Positions 23,800 to 35,335 of a stretch of 64,000 nucleotides of DNA are shown here, in pieces. The position numbers and the translations under genes are program-made. The stretch covers positions 789,377-853,376 of the forward strand of contig QVOM02000071.1 in the NCBI GenBank assembly GCA_003586115.2, in the 5' to 3' direction. The stretch comes from Salvator merianae (Eukaryota; Chordata; Lepidosauria; Squamata; Teiidae). The notes beneath the pieces were generated by a model that was not told the DNA's origin, did not search any database, and saw nothing but the letters and a program-made list of their open reading frames with translations. Position 1 is the stretch's first letter. Every line of letters begins with the position of its first letter.

Positions 23800-24310
23800 G
23801 GTGCAGCCTTATGCACCATGGTGCAGCTTAGGTGAGTTAATGTCAGTTTCTATTAGTCACTACCATGATATTTCATGTTAGTATCTTGATCATGTCATTG
23901 TATATACATATTTTAGATAGTATCATGGCAATAACTAAAACTTTGGGTATGCCAGGTAGTGAGGAAAGGTGAGAGGAAATGTGTAAATGCCTGGGATGAG
24001 CTTGGGATATTTCTTCTCAGGATTTTATGCCATGTAATTCAAGGACACCACATGGCTGGGTACTGTGTAATTATTGTGATATGAGATGATACCAGACTAT
24101 GATGTAGAGGTTAGGGCAAGCGGGGGACGGGATGGGGACAGAGCATAATTGGTGAGAATTTTGAGAACCAAACTGCTTTTGCAATTAATAAGATTCTTTC
24201 TTATGGAAATCTGAATAAAGGATAAAGCCTTGCACCTGAGGAGTCCCTTATTTCTACTGCATTTCTGGCCAAGTACCATAGGTTGCAGAAGCTCTCATCT
24301 TTAGCTCTGA
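23800..24310 (+). mobile_element. possible 5' LTR and leader of the gypsy element
   Basis: The stretch directly precedes the gag start at 24318 and includes GAATAAAGGATAAAGCC, which could serve as a polyadenylation signal in an R region, then a GAGTCCCTTATTTCTACTGCA block. No second LTR was found to compare with, so the boundaries are unknown. Confidence 0.35.
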
Positions 24311-24317
24311 GACCAAC

Positions 24318-26285
24318 ATGTCTTCAGGAGCTGACAACTACACTGAAGAAGAAACTGTCACAATGAGGGAAGGAGATAGTGAGGCCCAGGGGGGTGAAGT
24401 TGGCAATCTGCAGGATGGTCTTGTTACCATGTCTTCCACCCCTGAGAGGATGAGTAGACCCTGGATAATGGAACACGCAGCGGACAGACACAAGGCACCT
24501 CATTCATCTACAAGATGAGGAGAGGGAGACAAGGAATTAACATCTTGAGATGAGTACAAGGTGCTCCAGGAGGAGTTGCAAGCAGTAAAGGATAAGATAG
24601 TATTTTTGAACCAATAGTTAGTCCAGGCGGTAGAGGCTAGCGTTAGGGCAAGAGTGGTGGCAGCTCAATAAGACAGGGAAGCTGCAGAGGCTCGGGATAA
24701 TGGCAATAACAGACCAGCCCAAGGTGTTGCCACAGAGGCAGTTGGGTGCATCTCCTCCCGCAGATGGATCAGAGCTGTTGGCTCCACTGGGGCATCTTCC
24801 CCTTCCTGAATGGCATCTCAAGGCAACATTTGATGGGAGCCCAAACAAGCTTCCTTATTTTATCACCCAAACAGCAGGTTACATGTGTGAGTTTGAATGG
24901 AGTTTCCCCTCTGAAGTGATGAAAGTGAGATTCATCTGGGGGCAGCTGAGTGGCTGTGGATCTCCACTATTGTTTGCATTATTCAAGTGGCAGAGCTGGA
25001 TTTCCTAGAAGTATTCATGCTGAGCTTGAGAGAGAAACTGACAAACCACGCAGGTGCAAGGATGCACTGGTAAGACTACAAGACCTGAAACAGGGTGGTA
25101 GACCTGCAGCAGTGTATGCTAACAAACGTCAGCCAGCAAGGTGCCTCAGTGCTCAGAAGCAACCCAAATCCAGCAGTTCCATGACAGACTGGACTCAGAT
25201 GTCTTGGAATGGGCATTCATGGAGGCAGATCCAGGCTGCCTGCTGGGGTGGATCTGAATGGCTGGTGAAGTGTAAGCCAAATGAAAGAATCTCAAACCCC
25301 CTGCATAAGACTACATCTGCTAGCCTGCCTCACAGCACTGCCTCTTTCCCTAAGAAAACACATAAAACAACAGCCAAGATGAACCAGAATAGGAGGGAGT
25401 AGCATCAATGCTTGGGGCTGTGTCTGAGGTGCAGCCAGGAGGGCCATCTGGCAGATAGCTGCTCTCAATGCCTAGAGGGGGCACCTCCAGGAATGCCAAT
25501 GAAGAACAGTCCAGAATAGTGCCTCAAGTTAGTGATTATGCAGCAGCTTTTAACTTCAACAAAAGGAATGCCGAGACAGTTGGGGGACAGCACTTCAACT
25601 GCTACAACAAGAGGTTCAAAGAAAAGCCAAGTTTTGAGGTCATCATCCAGCAAGGAACAGCTGGTGGGAAATCGAGGAACCCTGTCTTAATCAGTGGCAC
25701 AGGACAGGGAGAAAAGGAGATGCATAAAGAGCCCCCAGTTAGTGACTGTGACCGGCCATTCTCCATAAAAGTGCAAATAGAAAACCCTTGGGGAGGAGGG
25801 AAAGATAGATGTTTGGAGCCTGGTGAAGTCTGGGTGCTCCCAGTGCCCAATGAACCATTGGGCTGGGGAATAGAGTTGGACAAAATGAAGTACCCTGTCC
25901 AGTTTATACAGATGGATATCCAGTCTTGTTAGGAATAAGAGACCACTGGAAGCCCTTCTGGTTTGTGTTGGTGGCTAGGCAGGCCATCCCATTATAATGG
26001 GGTAGATTTCGGCTGACATATCACAAAGCAAGGATTAAATAAATGCAAGGAAGAGAAAGTAAGCTTCCCTGAGCCAGCAAGTTACACACACAAGTCAGCT
26101 GAGAGTGAGCCCTGCGCAATCTTTCTTGGTATACTGGCTGGAAGGGAGGAGGCCTACATTTCAGCAGAGTAGGCTGATTTCTGGGAAGTCTTTGAAAAGT
26201 GGAAATTGGATGCCCCTCTCCCGCACACAGATTCACACTGTGCCATAGAAAGTCTCTTTGAGGTTAAGCTGCTTTATGAGATTTC
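24318..26285 (+). pseudogene. Ty3/gypsy gag-pol, first part (gag, protease region, RT start)
   Basis: A gag of the type that gave rise to the domesticated RTL/LDOC1 genes can be followed through several frames. FDGSPNKLPYFITQTAGYM is the start of the capsid-like region, and DALVRLQDLKQGGRPAAVYA is its second half. Beyond 25468 a 154-codon frame covers the gag-protease spacer and the region before RT. From about 26190 the text EKWKLDAPLPHTDSHCAIES matches the first RT block (L-P-P-H-R-x-x-D-C-A-I-E). Numerous stops and frameshifts show it is inactive. The pol reading continues at 27163 and 27716 after two insertions. Confidence 0.7.
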
Positions 26286-27162
26286 GGGTTTGTTTGGACT
26301 TGCAACTAGTGAGCATCAGGAATGCTCACTAGACAAGTGCGTTTGCACCGGCAGATGGCTGTAGCGACTGGCAGCAGACCTCATCCGCTGCCGATCGTTA
26401 CTACCATTGGGCAAGGTAATATCTGTCCGAATCCTCACCTGAAGCTCAAAGTGACCTTCAGGTGAGGATTCATCCGCACTTACCTTTCCACGGTGGCAGC
26501 CATCTTCCGGGTGATCAGCCTACCCATCATGCATGCGTGATCTTGTGTTCACACAATGCATGATGGGCAATGGGGCCTATGCCCCGTCCGTGCTGTGCCC
26601 CGTCCGGCGTTTCGGTGCCCGATAGTGGGCACGAAGGGCGGTCGCCGTGGTTCCGATCGGAAAGGCCCTATCACGCTACAGGGGGGAGGTGTCCAGTGCG
26701 AAGGACAGTTGCTGCGGCAGCGGCCAGCAAGCATCAGGCCCCTGCCATGGCGACTTGGAGGCCCTATCACGCTACGGGGGGAGGTGTCCAGTGCGCACGT
26801 GCGAGCCACATCATCAGTGTGCACACTGCGCGGGCCTCCAAGTCGCCATGGCAGGGGCCTGATGCTTGCCGGCCGCTGCCGCAGCAACTGTCCTTCGCGT
26901 CTGCGATCGGGCACCAGAACGCTGGATGGGGTGCAGCATGGCCCCATCCGGCGTCCCAGGCCCGATTGCGGCAGCATGGGCCTGCCCGCTGTCATGGCAA
27001 GCATCAAGCACGGCTAACGGTGTTTGCACTCGCAAATGCCAGTAGCCAGCCTAAGATAGGTTTTCAGGCCCCATTGTGCAGACGCTGTCTGCACGATGGG
27101 ATCTGTTCCATGCTAGAATGGGCTAATTAGCCCATTCTAGCGTGGGAAGTGCAAACAGGCCC
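26286..27162 (-). mobile_element. foldback element, copy 1 (reverse orientation)
   Basis: The 877-bp, CpG-rich insertion interrupts the gypsy RT. Its right end AGTGCAAACAGGCCC and left end GGGTTTGTTTGGACTTG form a degraded TIR shared with the copies at 38157 and 62401. A perfect 30-bp palindrome lies at 27112-27141 and a hairpin (CTAGTGAGCAT stem) sits next to the other end. A 16-bp perfect stem with an 11-nt loop is at 26429-26471. Internally, 66-bp arms at 26699-26764 and 26832-26897 are inverted with one mismatch, and a 37-bp direct repeat occurs at 26664 and 26760. Open frames across it on both strands are consequences of the symmetry. No convincing TSD was found. Confidence 0.8.
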
Positions 27163-27262
27163 TTCCAGGACTTTCAACAGTCAGCTTGACCAGTATGAAT
27201 ATTTGGTAATGCATTTTGGCCTATGTAGGGCCCTTGGATTTTTTAATGCATTTGATAAACCG
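27163..27262 (+). pseudogene. Ty3/gypsy RT fragment between two insertions
   Basis: After the foldback element the frame (with single shifts) encodes the equivalent of DQYEYLVMPFGL, ending with a piece like MHLIN. This is the conserved block before the catalytic YxDD motif, so it is the direct continuation of the RT begun at about 26190. Confidence 0.7.
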
Positions 27263-27715
27263 AGCCCAATGCGAGATGTTAACCTTAACCTATAAGACCC
27301 TAAATGGCTTGGGCCCCAAATACCGAAAGGAGCGTCTTCTCCCAAACTAGCCTGCCCGTGCCTTAAGATCTGCAGATGAGGCCCGCCTGGTTGTACCACC
27401 ACCTTCAACAGCTAACGGGGTGGGCACCCGGGACAGGGCCTTTTTAGTGGTGGCCCCCAGACTGTGGAACACTCTTCCCCCTGAGGTGCGTCAAGCTTCC
27501 TCACTTTACATCTTTAGGAGAGCAATAAAGACGCACCTATTTACCCTTGCCTTTGCCTAAAGGTACAGCTTTCCCTCCCTACTTTCAGGTTACTGTTTTA
27601 TTGCATGCCTTTTATGAGTTTTTGTTTTGTTTTGTTTTAATTGTTGTAACCCGCCCTGAGACCTTTGGGTATACAGCGGGATAAAAATGCAAATAAATAA
27701 ATAAATAAATAAACA
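27263..27715 (+). mobile_element. L2 3' end (ORF2 C-terminus and tail)
   Basis: The frame encodes YKTLNGLGPKY, then ALRSADEARLVVPP, then APRLWNTLPPEVRQAS, ending with a stop after LFTLAFA: the standard C-terminal end of L2 ORF2. It is followed by the 3' UTR, with CCCGCCCTGAGACC and GCGGGATAAAAATG, and an (AAAT)n tail. The copy is 5' truncated and lies inside the gypsy RT. Confidence 0.88.
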
Positions 27716-28225
27716 AGATCCTTCAGGAGTTTTTATGCAAAAGGGTGGTGGTATACTTGGGTGACATTCCAAGTAAACTGTCTAAATGTGAATTTCACGA
27801 CGACAAGCTGGACTTCCTGGGTTACAGACTGTCTGCGAAGGGCACTGAAATGGACCTGCAAAAGTAAAAGCAGTGACCAAATGGTTCCTTGAATCCAGAG
27901 GTAGTTACAAAGTTTCCTGGGCTTTGCCAGTTTCTATAGACAATTCATTCTGCAGTTTGTTCAAAAAGTTTTGCCTCTGACAAATCTTTTGAAAACAAAA
28001 GGGACAGCTGATGCTCAAAAAAGGCAAATACTAAAATAAGTTGGACCCCTGAATGCCAAGAGGCATTTGAGATACTGAAACCATTATCCATAACTAAGCC
28101 CAAACTGGTGCACCTTGACCCAAACAAGCCTTTTATTGTGCAGGTAGATGCTAGCAATGTGGCAATTGAGGTTGTGTTGTTTCAAAAAGATGAGAATCAG
28201 TGTTTAAGACCCTGTGCCTTAAGCA
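27716..28225 (+). pseudogene. Ty3/gypsy RT end and RNase H start
   Basis: The pol reading resumes with NKILQEFLCKRVVVYLGDI. The usual YLDD box is YLGD here, so one catalytic Asp is lost, and the segment just after it is missing. It continues KLDFLGYRLSAKGTEMD and then the connection block SWTPECQEAFEILKPLS and the RNase H start PFIVQVDASNVAIEVVLFQ, in which the first catalytic Asp (VDAS) is kept. The reading fades near 28225. Confidence 0.78.
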
Positions 28226-28529
28226 TCCTGCAATAAGGGTGGGGGGCATGAAATTGGATTGTATAATCCTAAGACAATACTGTGTTCTGTGTGATTTTAT
28301 AACTTTGTGTACATCTGATAACTTCAGTAAACTTGTCACTAGACAACTGGGGTCTATTATTGCATCAAGCTATGTGAATATCACCAGATGACACTCAGTT
28401 CTATATAACATAGAAAGCAAGAGATGCTGTCCTGAGGTAGTGCTTGGATGGGTTAGAAGAAAGTCATTAAACTGAGGCTGAATCTTGATAGAATTATAGC
28501 AAAACTATTGAACTTTGGCGGGAATAGCA
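28226..28529. other. unassigned DNA
   Basis: Nothing recognised between the gypsy remnant and the RTE-like fragment. Confidence 0.4.
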
Positions 28530-28975
28530 CAGTTCATAAATGAACAAACTATTGAATAAATGCTGGAGAAAACAATGTGTCCTGGAGGAATGGAGAAAGG
28601 GACTGATTTCCAGATTCCCAAAGATGGGCCATGCCACCAATGGTAATAAATGGGAGAGGTGTCACACTTCACATTGCGTAAGATCACTAAACAGCTATTG
28701 CATACCAACAGCCACTACAAATCAACCACATTGATCTCAGTAAAGCACTCATCAGCATACACAGAGAATACTTAGGGAATATCGTAAGCGCATATGGCAT
28801 CAGCATCCTCCACAAGGCATTAATATTTTCCAGAATCTCTAAACTCCAGTTGTTGCATGAGGAATGATAATGGCGTCACTGATTTCTTCAAATATGACAT
28901 TCAGATACTACAAGGTTGTATGTTCTCACCGTTTCTGTTTCCTTTGGCATTCCATGGAAAGGACGATTCTAGCTC
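28530..28975 (+). mobile_element. RTE/R4-like reverse transcriptase remnant
   Basis: The frame begins LLNKCWRKQCVLEEWRKGL, which fits the W-x-x-x-x-V-P-x-x-W-x-x-G motif of non-LTR RTs, followed by a degraded K-G block. Further on, a piece like the H-R-E-x-L-W block and DIQILQGCMFSPFLF occur, the latter matching G-V-R-Q-G-C-x-x-S-P. Stops separate all pieces. The family could be RTE or R4. Confidence 0.5.
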
Positions 28976-29039
28976 ATGAATTTGGACTTGATGAATTTGA
29001 ATGGGAAATCTGGCAATGATGCTGGTTTTCTTCTAACAA

Positions 29040-29320
29040 TGATCATTTACCTCCATCTGCGGGCTCCTTTCATGACTGTTCCTTATACAAATACCCAGAT
29101 GTCAGCCAACAGCACAAAAAATAACAAAGGAAAGTGGGCAGAAACTTGGCTGACATCTGGGAATTTGCAAGAGGAACAATCACAAATAGACCTGGCACAC
29201 AGGGATAAGAGTCTGTGATTGCCTCCTGCTTCTGGAAAGGCAGCAAGAAGCAATCGTGAGGTCTAGAGACACCCATTGACAACTGCCACTATGCTTTTCC
29301 CACAGAGTGAAAAGACCCAT
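29040..29320 (-). mobile_element. hairpin MITE, copy 1
   Basis: The core is a 23-bp stem at 29087-29109 and 29146-29168 with two mismatches (CCAGATGTCAGCCAA and its complement). The reverse complement of the loop and stem matches the core at 57738-57824, including CCCACTT(T)CCTTTGTT. No ORF. The outer boundaries are uncertain. Confidence 0.6.
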
Positions 29321-29391
29321 CTAGCATCACAATTACCCAATAATCTAGTATATATGTGGAAATAAGACACTTCCACATGCATATTTGGAAG

Positions 29392-29661
29392 TGCACGGTG
29401 GCACTGATCTTTCAATATGAGGATTGGAGTTCAAGGCCCCTGTCTGCCGTGTAGAGGGGATGAGCGCCCTCTACTGGCCTCTAGCTCCAGCCAACCTAGC
29501 TATTCGAAAGCAAGTAATTGCAAGTAGATAAATAGGGAGCATCACTTTGTGTGATGCGGAAGATAGACAGATGTACGCCTTCGGGCGAAAAATAACCTTG
29601 TAAGCCGCTTTGAGTCAGCTTCAGCCGAGAAAAGTGGGGTATAAAAACCAAGAAAAAAAAA
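29392..29661 (+). mobile_element. tRNA-derived SINE, A-box region deleted
   Basis: The copy matches 10671-10962 from CACGGTG onward, but 15 bases holding the A-box-like element (GCGCAGAAGGCTAAG) are missing. The tail is A-rich. Without an A box it is unlikely to be transcribed by RNA polymerase III. Confidence 0.85.
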
Positions 29662-29817
29662 TATTTTCAGAATATATCAGCAGAATAACACTCAAAAGTA
29701 AGAGATTCACATGGACCATCATGGTTATTAAAATAAACACACGAATTACTAGAGACTGAGTTTTAAAATTCAAGCACTTAGCAAGTTCTACTCAAACAAG
29801 TTTTTTAAAATTCAATA

Positions 29818-29978
29818 TGGGGTGTTAAAAAGATGGACCCAGTTTCAAAGTAGTATATTTCATGATGGCAACATGTCACAATTAGACAAATAGTTACAAA
29901 CAGTTTAATGAGTTATCAAGTTTTACTAACCATTTTATAAATGCTCTATATGTCCTCCACCTGCTGTACGGACAACAT
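29818..29978 (-). mobile_element. mariner-like element, 3' part
   Basis: The end TGGGGTGTTAAAAAGATGG with a TA before it (29816-29817) pairs with the end at 35335. On the minus strand the last codons read AGGGHIEHL and a stop, a C-terminus I associate with a DDE_3-type mariner-like transposase. The rest of the element lies at 35104-35335, on the far side of the L1 insertion. Confidence 0.65.
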
Positions 29979-30178
29979 CTATTTTATTTATTTCTTTTTT
30001 TATTGAATATAACATCAATACAATTGGATAGTCCATAACATTTACTACATTACATCACGTCATACTCAATATATATATTAATCCACCCCCTCTCCCACCC
30101 CCTCCTAACCCTGAACAGCTGAAAACATATATTCAATTTAGATGGACAACCATTTATTGATATTTAATACTTCAGTCC

Positions 30179-33100
30179 TCAATAAACATGGTGCTTCTGG
30201 TCTGTTTGTATATTCCATAAAATCTTCCATTTCTCTTTAACTTTAATTGATATAATTGATACAAGCCTTATTCTCATAATTTCATATATTTTACCTTCCA
30301 CCATTTTCCAAAATATTTGAACTTCTGCACAAGCCCACCACATATGTATATATTTACCTTTAATACCACATAAGTGCCAACAATGAGGAGAAAGTGTAGT
30401 TATCATATTGGCTAATTGAGCTGGTGTTCTATACCATTTGTGAACCAGCTTCATCTTTAACTCTTTAATTCTGTTATGTTTTATTAATTGAATATCTCTT
30501 ATCTTATTTTCAATATCCTGTCTGCTAATATTTGTATCCTTTTGCCAAGTACCAACCATATCATTAATTATATCTTCTTTAGCATCAATTGTTAACTTAT
30601 ATATACTACTACTAGTTCCTTTTCTATTCTTCAGCCATTTTTTTATTTCCTCAAATTTAGTAATTGGTAATTTAAATAACTCAGGAATATTGTTAGCTTT
30701 AAAGATGCATTCGTTTGTAGTCAATTTCTGGGTCCTGGTATCTCTCTTAATTTGTGGTTTGTAAATAACTCTTTTTTTTCATCAAAAAAGTCACCAATAA
30801 GGGAGATCCCTTTTTGCTTTAATACTTTTAATATTCTAATGTTCAATATTTCACCTTTATTTTATTTGTTCTTTTAGACTAAATTTTGAAAATTCTCTAA
30901 CATATATTTTTTGCCATCTTTTCCAAATATTAATAGTGGATTTTAAAGGTCCATATAGTAGCTTAAGTGTTTTATTTTCCATTCTTGGAAATATTACTGA
31001 GGTATTAGTCAAGTTATGCATTTGCCTTTCTATCTTCACCCATTTTGTTTTCCTATTGTACTCCAATTCCAGTAATTTTGATATATGTAATGCATCATGA
31101 TAACCTTCTAAGGGTGGAATATCCCAACCCCCCTGATCTTGTGGTGCATTTAATATCCATTTTCTTAGACGTGTCTTCCTATTGAATATCCAATAATTAA
31201 TCATTCTATCCCATGCTCTTAATGTTTTTAGGAAAATTTGTTCAGGTAATGTTTGAAATAAATACATAATTTTTGGAATGATCAATGTTTTTAACATATT
31301 GATTTTGGATAAAATACTTAAATATTTCTTTTTCCATCCTAAGATCTGATTTTTTTTTTTTTTTTTTTTGCCCACACTCTATTGTAATTTACAAGTCCCA
31401 ATTTGGATATTTTTTTTTGTTAAGTAACCCCCAGGTATTTCATTACCTTAATACTTGACTTTAATCCTGTAATTGATCTAATTTCTCTTTGCTCACCTGG
31501 AGGAGTTTTCATGTACATAATTTCTGATTTATTTATGTTAATGTTTAATCTGGACATTTTCCTGAACCTTTCCATTATTTTTGTTATATACAATACCGCC
31601 TATTTTGGTTGTTTTATTATTTATTTATTTATTTATTAGACTTATATGCCGCCCCTCTCCGAAGACTCAGCAAATAAATTAATTTTTGGTTCCTCATTAT
31701 TTATTTTATAGTTCTTCTATCTTCTATCATTTCTTATTTCATTTGCTAATGGTTCTATTGCCAGTGCAAATAATAGTGGTGATAATGGACATCCTTGTTT
31801 GGTTCCTTGAGTAATTTTGATATTTTTAGATTGTACATCATTTACACTTATACTAGCTTCCATACTTTCATATTTTTTTTTTATTGTTCTACAAATGTTT
31901 TCTCCTAATTCAAATTCATTACATATCTTATTTAAATATTCATGATTAAGTGTATCAAAAGCTTTATAAACATTTAATTTTAGAATTCCCAATTTATTTA
32001 TTTATTTTTTTTGCATGATGCATAACATTTACTATATCTCTAATTGAGTCCCCTATAAACCTATTTTTATAAAACCATATTGGTCCTCTTTAACTACAGT
32101 CGGAAGTATAATTTCCAATCTTTTCACCATTATTTTCATAAATATTTTATAATCTTGATTGGATAAATTTATTGGTTTGTATGAATCTGAAAACTTTGAA
32201 TCTCTCTGTGGTTTCAATATAGTAATTAGACTAGATTTCCTCCATGAATCAGGTATAGCTTGCTCCATGAGGACTTTATTATATAATCTAACCAAGTAAG
32301 GATTAAGTATATCTTTATAGGTTTTATAAAAAATAGCTGAAAAACCATCAGGCCCTAGGATTTTACCATTTTTAATGATTTAATGACATTATCTATCTCT
32401 TCTGATGTTATATAATCATTTAACTGAATCCTCTGTTGATTGGATGCCTTTCTATCTTATTATCATATCCATCTGTTCTACTTGTTCACCAGTATATAAT
32501 CTTTCATAGAATCTTGCCATTACTTCTGCAATCTTCTCATAATCCCTCTTGATTTCCCCATTTTCGTTAATCAAGCAGTTTACCCTTTTTTTCCTTTTAG
32601 TCTTTCTTAAATATCCAGTCAGACTTTTCACACTTTGTATACCTTGAGATAAAAAATGATTTTTAACATATAATACTTTTTTTATTGTAAATATGGGAAT
32701 CAAGTTCTTCCAATTCTTTCTTTTTATTAAGCCAATTTCTTTTTGCTCTTCCAGAACCCTTTCTAATATATTCCCTTTGAAACTTGTCAGTTTGCTGGAT
32801 TAATTGAATTCTAAATTGTCTTCTTAATTTTTTAATTCCTATTTCCACTGATACACACTTGCCCCTTATTGTGGGTTTAAAACCCTCCCACAATATTTCT
32901 TCTGTTACATCCCCTATATCATTATTATCAAAATAATCTTTAATCCCTTTTTCAACATCTTTTCTGTCACTGTCTTTCACTGCTACTATAGGGTCATATC
33001 TCCATGGTATACACTGCTTAATTTTGGGTTGCCTAAGTCTTATTATTAAAGGAGCATGAAAATACATTCTTTGTTGTTATATCTATCATTTTAATTCATT

Positions 33101-33640
33101 TTAATACTATTATTTAACAGCATATGATCTATATAAGTGAATATCTAATTAGTAGAATAGAATGTAGGTTGCCTCATGGAGCTGTTCATTTTGTCATAAC
33201 AATCCATTAATCCCCATTTAAAATTATTAATCTTATTTTTGTATATACATCCATATTCAAATCTCCCGCTATCAACACACTTCCTTCCATAAATTTTCCT
33301 AATTTTTTCATCATAGCATCCAAAAATTTATTTTGGTTTTTATTAGGTACATACACTGAGGCTAGTGTAACCTTTTCTCCATTCAGATATCCCTTGACAA
33401 AAATATATCTTCCCTCATCATCCTTTTTATGTTCCAATAATTGAAAGTTAACAATATCGTGATAGTTAGCAGTAGTGTTTTATCTCTTTTTTTGTGAGTC
33501 TCCTGCAGAAATGCTATCAAAACCTTCTCCTCCCTAAATAGTTTCATTAATTTTTATTGCTGAGCCCAGACCATTTATATTTACTGACAGTATTTTTATT
33601 TCATTTATTATCATTCATTTAATTTCTTCATACCAAGGCT
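30179..33640 (-). pseudogene. L1 ORF2 (endonuclease, RT, C-terminal Cys/His motif), broken
   Basis: Frames at 33437-33207, 33067-32663, 32703-32452, 32295-32053, 31992-31717, 31375-30857 and 30724-30179 join in order to give a nearly complete ORF2 with shifts between. Recognisable blocks are the endonuclease VTLASVYVPN and AGDLNMDV, the RT start WRKSSLITILKP, KAFDTLNHEYL and GCPLSPLLF. The position of the F-A-D-D box (about 31670) is disrupted by a short foreign insertion. The C-terminal CWHLCGIKGKYIHMWWAC matches the sense L1 at 14090. Confidence 0.85.
31612..31678 (-). mobile_element. short SINE/L2-like 3' tail inside L1 ORF2
   Basis: The stretch (ATTT)n then ATATGCCGCCCCTCTCCGA is the complement of a common squamate retroelement 3' end (CGGAGAGGGGCGGCATATAA plus an (AAAT)n tail). 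It sits where the RT F-A-D-D box is expected, interrupting the frame. Confidence 0.6.
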
Positions 33641-34204
33641 GTCCAAACCTTATCAAAGAGCTTCTACCACTTTCAGCTGTTCCTCCCCCCCCCAAGGCCA
33701 TATAAGACCCTCCTCCACATGAGAGGAAGGGAAAGCTTAGTAAATTGTTTGCCTCCAGCCCACAACATTATCTCTGGGTTGTGCTGTCCCTTACTCCCAC
33801 TTCATTACGTTAAGATCTAAATGTAAGTTCCTTACTTCTATTACAAACCTTATATATAAACCTATTTACACATATCCAAAACCCTTATTTAAATTTACAT
33901 TGCTCTTAAACACTTCTTGTATTCTTGGTTATATTTCACTACATTTCACTACCCTAATCCACCATAATTATTTTTTTAGAGTCCTCAGAACTTTCTTAAT
34001 GTCCAGTCTCTCTTCTTCCACTTTATTTCACTGTCTTTTAGGCAGATTGTCCCTAGATGTAGTGGGCTGCTCTATATTCTGATCTTCGTTCTGTTTCCCA
34101 GTATCTTCTCCTTCCTCTTCCCCCAACTGCTCCTCCTCCCTTTGTTCTGTAGATGTAATTTTTAAAGTCTTTAGTAGCTGTTCTGCCTCTTCCTCGTTTC
34201 TAGT

Positions 34205-34883
34205 TCAGTGCAACTTATTATTATGGTAAACCAAAATTGCAGTTAGAATAGCCCAAGAGAAGCGATATCCGGCCTCGAACATTTTCTTACCATAGGGGCG
34301 GAGCCTTGAGAGCTGTTTGAGCGTTTCTGGAGCCAGGTCCAAAAAGACTTTTACGTTATTATCGTTAAAAATTAAGTCAGTTTTTGCTCTCATCTCTTTT
34401 CTTTTCTCTAGAAAACGCCACTATAACATCCTGGGGTTGAGAAGTTTTATCTGTTCTCACAAGAAGGCCTCTATGAGCCCTCTCTATATTCTCGGGGTTT
34501 ATGTCTATGCCCATCTCAGACATCCAGTTAAAGATGTTATCAAATCACACATTGCCACAGAAGTTGGTACTCCAGCTAATTTCACGTTTCTCCTGCGTTG
34601 GTGGGAAGAAAGGTCTGCTAACCTGTCCGACAAATTTTCAGTAACTTTGTTTAAGCATTTTATCTCTCTGTCATGTTCTACAGTCATATCATAGGCTTCT
34701 GAGGCTGCATGTTTCGTTTCCTGAAGTTTTTTAGTTAACTGAAACATATTTTTTGCCAAGTTTTTCTAACGCTTCCATCTTCCCCTCCATTTTTCTAAAG
34801 GCTTCTATGTGGAAATCCATTTTCTGACTCAGATTAGATATATCCTTTTGAGGGGATGTAGGTAGTTTACCTTCAGTAGCCAT
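34205..34883 (-). pseudogene. L1 ORF1, broken
   Basis: The start is taken at the ATG complementary to 34881-34883 (MATEGKLPTSPQKD). A coiled-coil stretch follows, then after a frameshift AKNMFQLTKKLQE to RRNVKLAGVP, the entry of the RNA-binding domain. A second shift leads to the C-terminal domain (NVKVFLDLAPETLKQLS) ending at 34205. ORF1 proteins are nucleic-acid chaperones that coat L1 RNA. Confidence 0.72.
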
Positions 34884-35103
34884 TGTTAAAAAGTGATGAA
34901 GCAGGTCTTTTGCTCCTGTCAAACTGTATTCACCTCGATCTTCTGCCCAAGATTCCAAAGATCCCCAGTATATAACCTCAATCCCAGTTGAGGAGGGATT
35001 GTTGGTAAATAGGAAGCTGTATTTTCTTATATTTCCATTATTTTGTAAATATTTAGTGGGAGAGGTACCAGGACACATCTACTCTGTTCTCTCGTGCATG
35101 CGC

Positions 35104-35335
35104 CCTCCTGTACAGACAACATTGAGACGATAGTTGAATTCGTCCCCAAGTGTCTTTGCCATCTGGTGAATGGCTGAGGCTTGGGGCTATATGTGCACTG
35201 GGAGAGGAATCTAGTGGTAATTATTTGAAACTTTATGCCCTGCCCTCTCAAGTGGTAAGAGTTTCATTCATGGGTGGTTCATGGCTGCAGAGACATAGTA
35301 ATTTCAAAATGGGCCCATCTTTTTGAAACACCCTG
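35104..35335 (-). mobile_element. mariner-like element, 5' part
   Basis: Begins on the minus strand at the end CAGGGTGTTTCAAAAAGATG, next to a TA (35336-35337), and includes a piece reading WQRHLGTNSTIVSMLSV that joins, across the L1 target-site duplication, to the C-terminus at 29938-29967. With the L1 and one TSD copy removed, the element would be about 375 bp, mostly deleted inside. Confidence 0.65.

Larger units (their letters stand above)
29979..35103 (-). mobile_element. nearly full-length L1, antisense
   Basis: Both ORFs are present in order. ORF1 is read at 34883-34205: a coiled-coil part (MEGKMEALEKLGKK), then a single-strand binding region and a C-terminal domain with VFLDLAPETLKQLSRLRP. 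ORF2 begins near 33640 (IKILSVNINGL) with the endonuclease block VLIAGDLNMDV and the RT blocks PINLSNQDYKIF and QGTKQGCPLSPLLF, and ends with the Cys/His motif near 30390. Poly(T) at 29985-30005 is the complement of the tail. The element is flanked by CCTGCTGTACGGACAACAT (29960-29978) and a 19-bp match with two differences (35104-35122). Many frameshifts and stops make both ORFs inactive. Confidence 0.9.

Noticed and set aside
26549..27130. Overlapping frames of 152-186 codons on both strands
   Set aside because: Same cause as above: the inverted arms of foldback copy 1 give nearly the same peptide on both strands.
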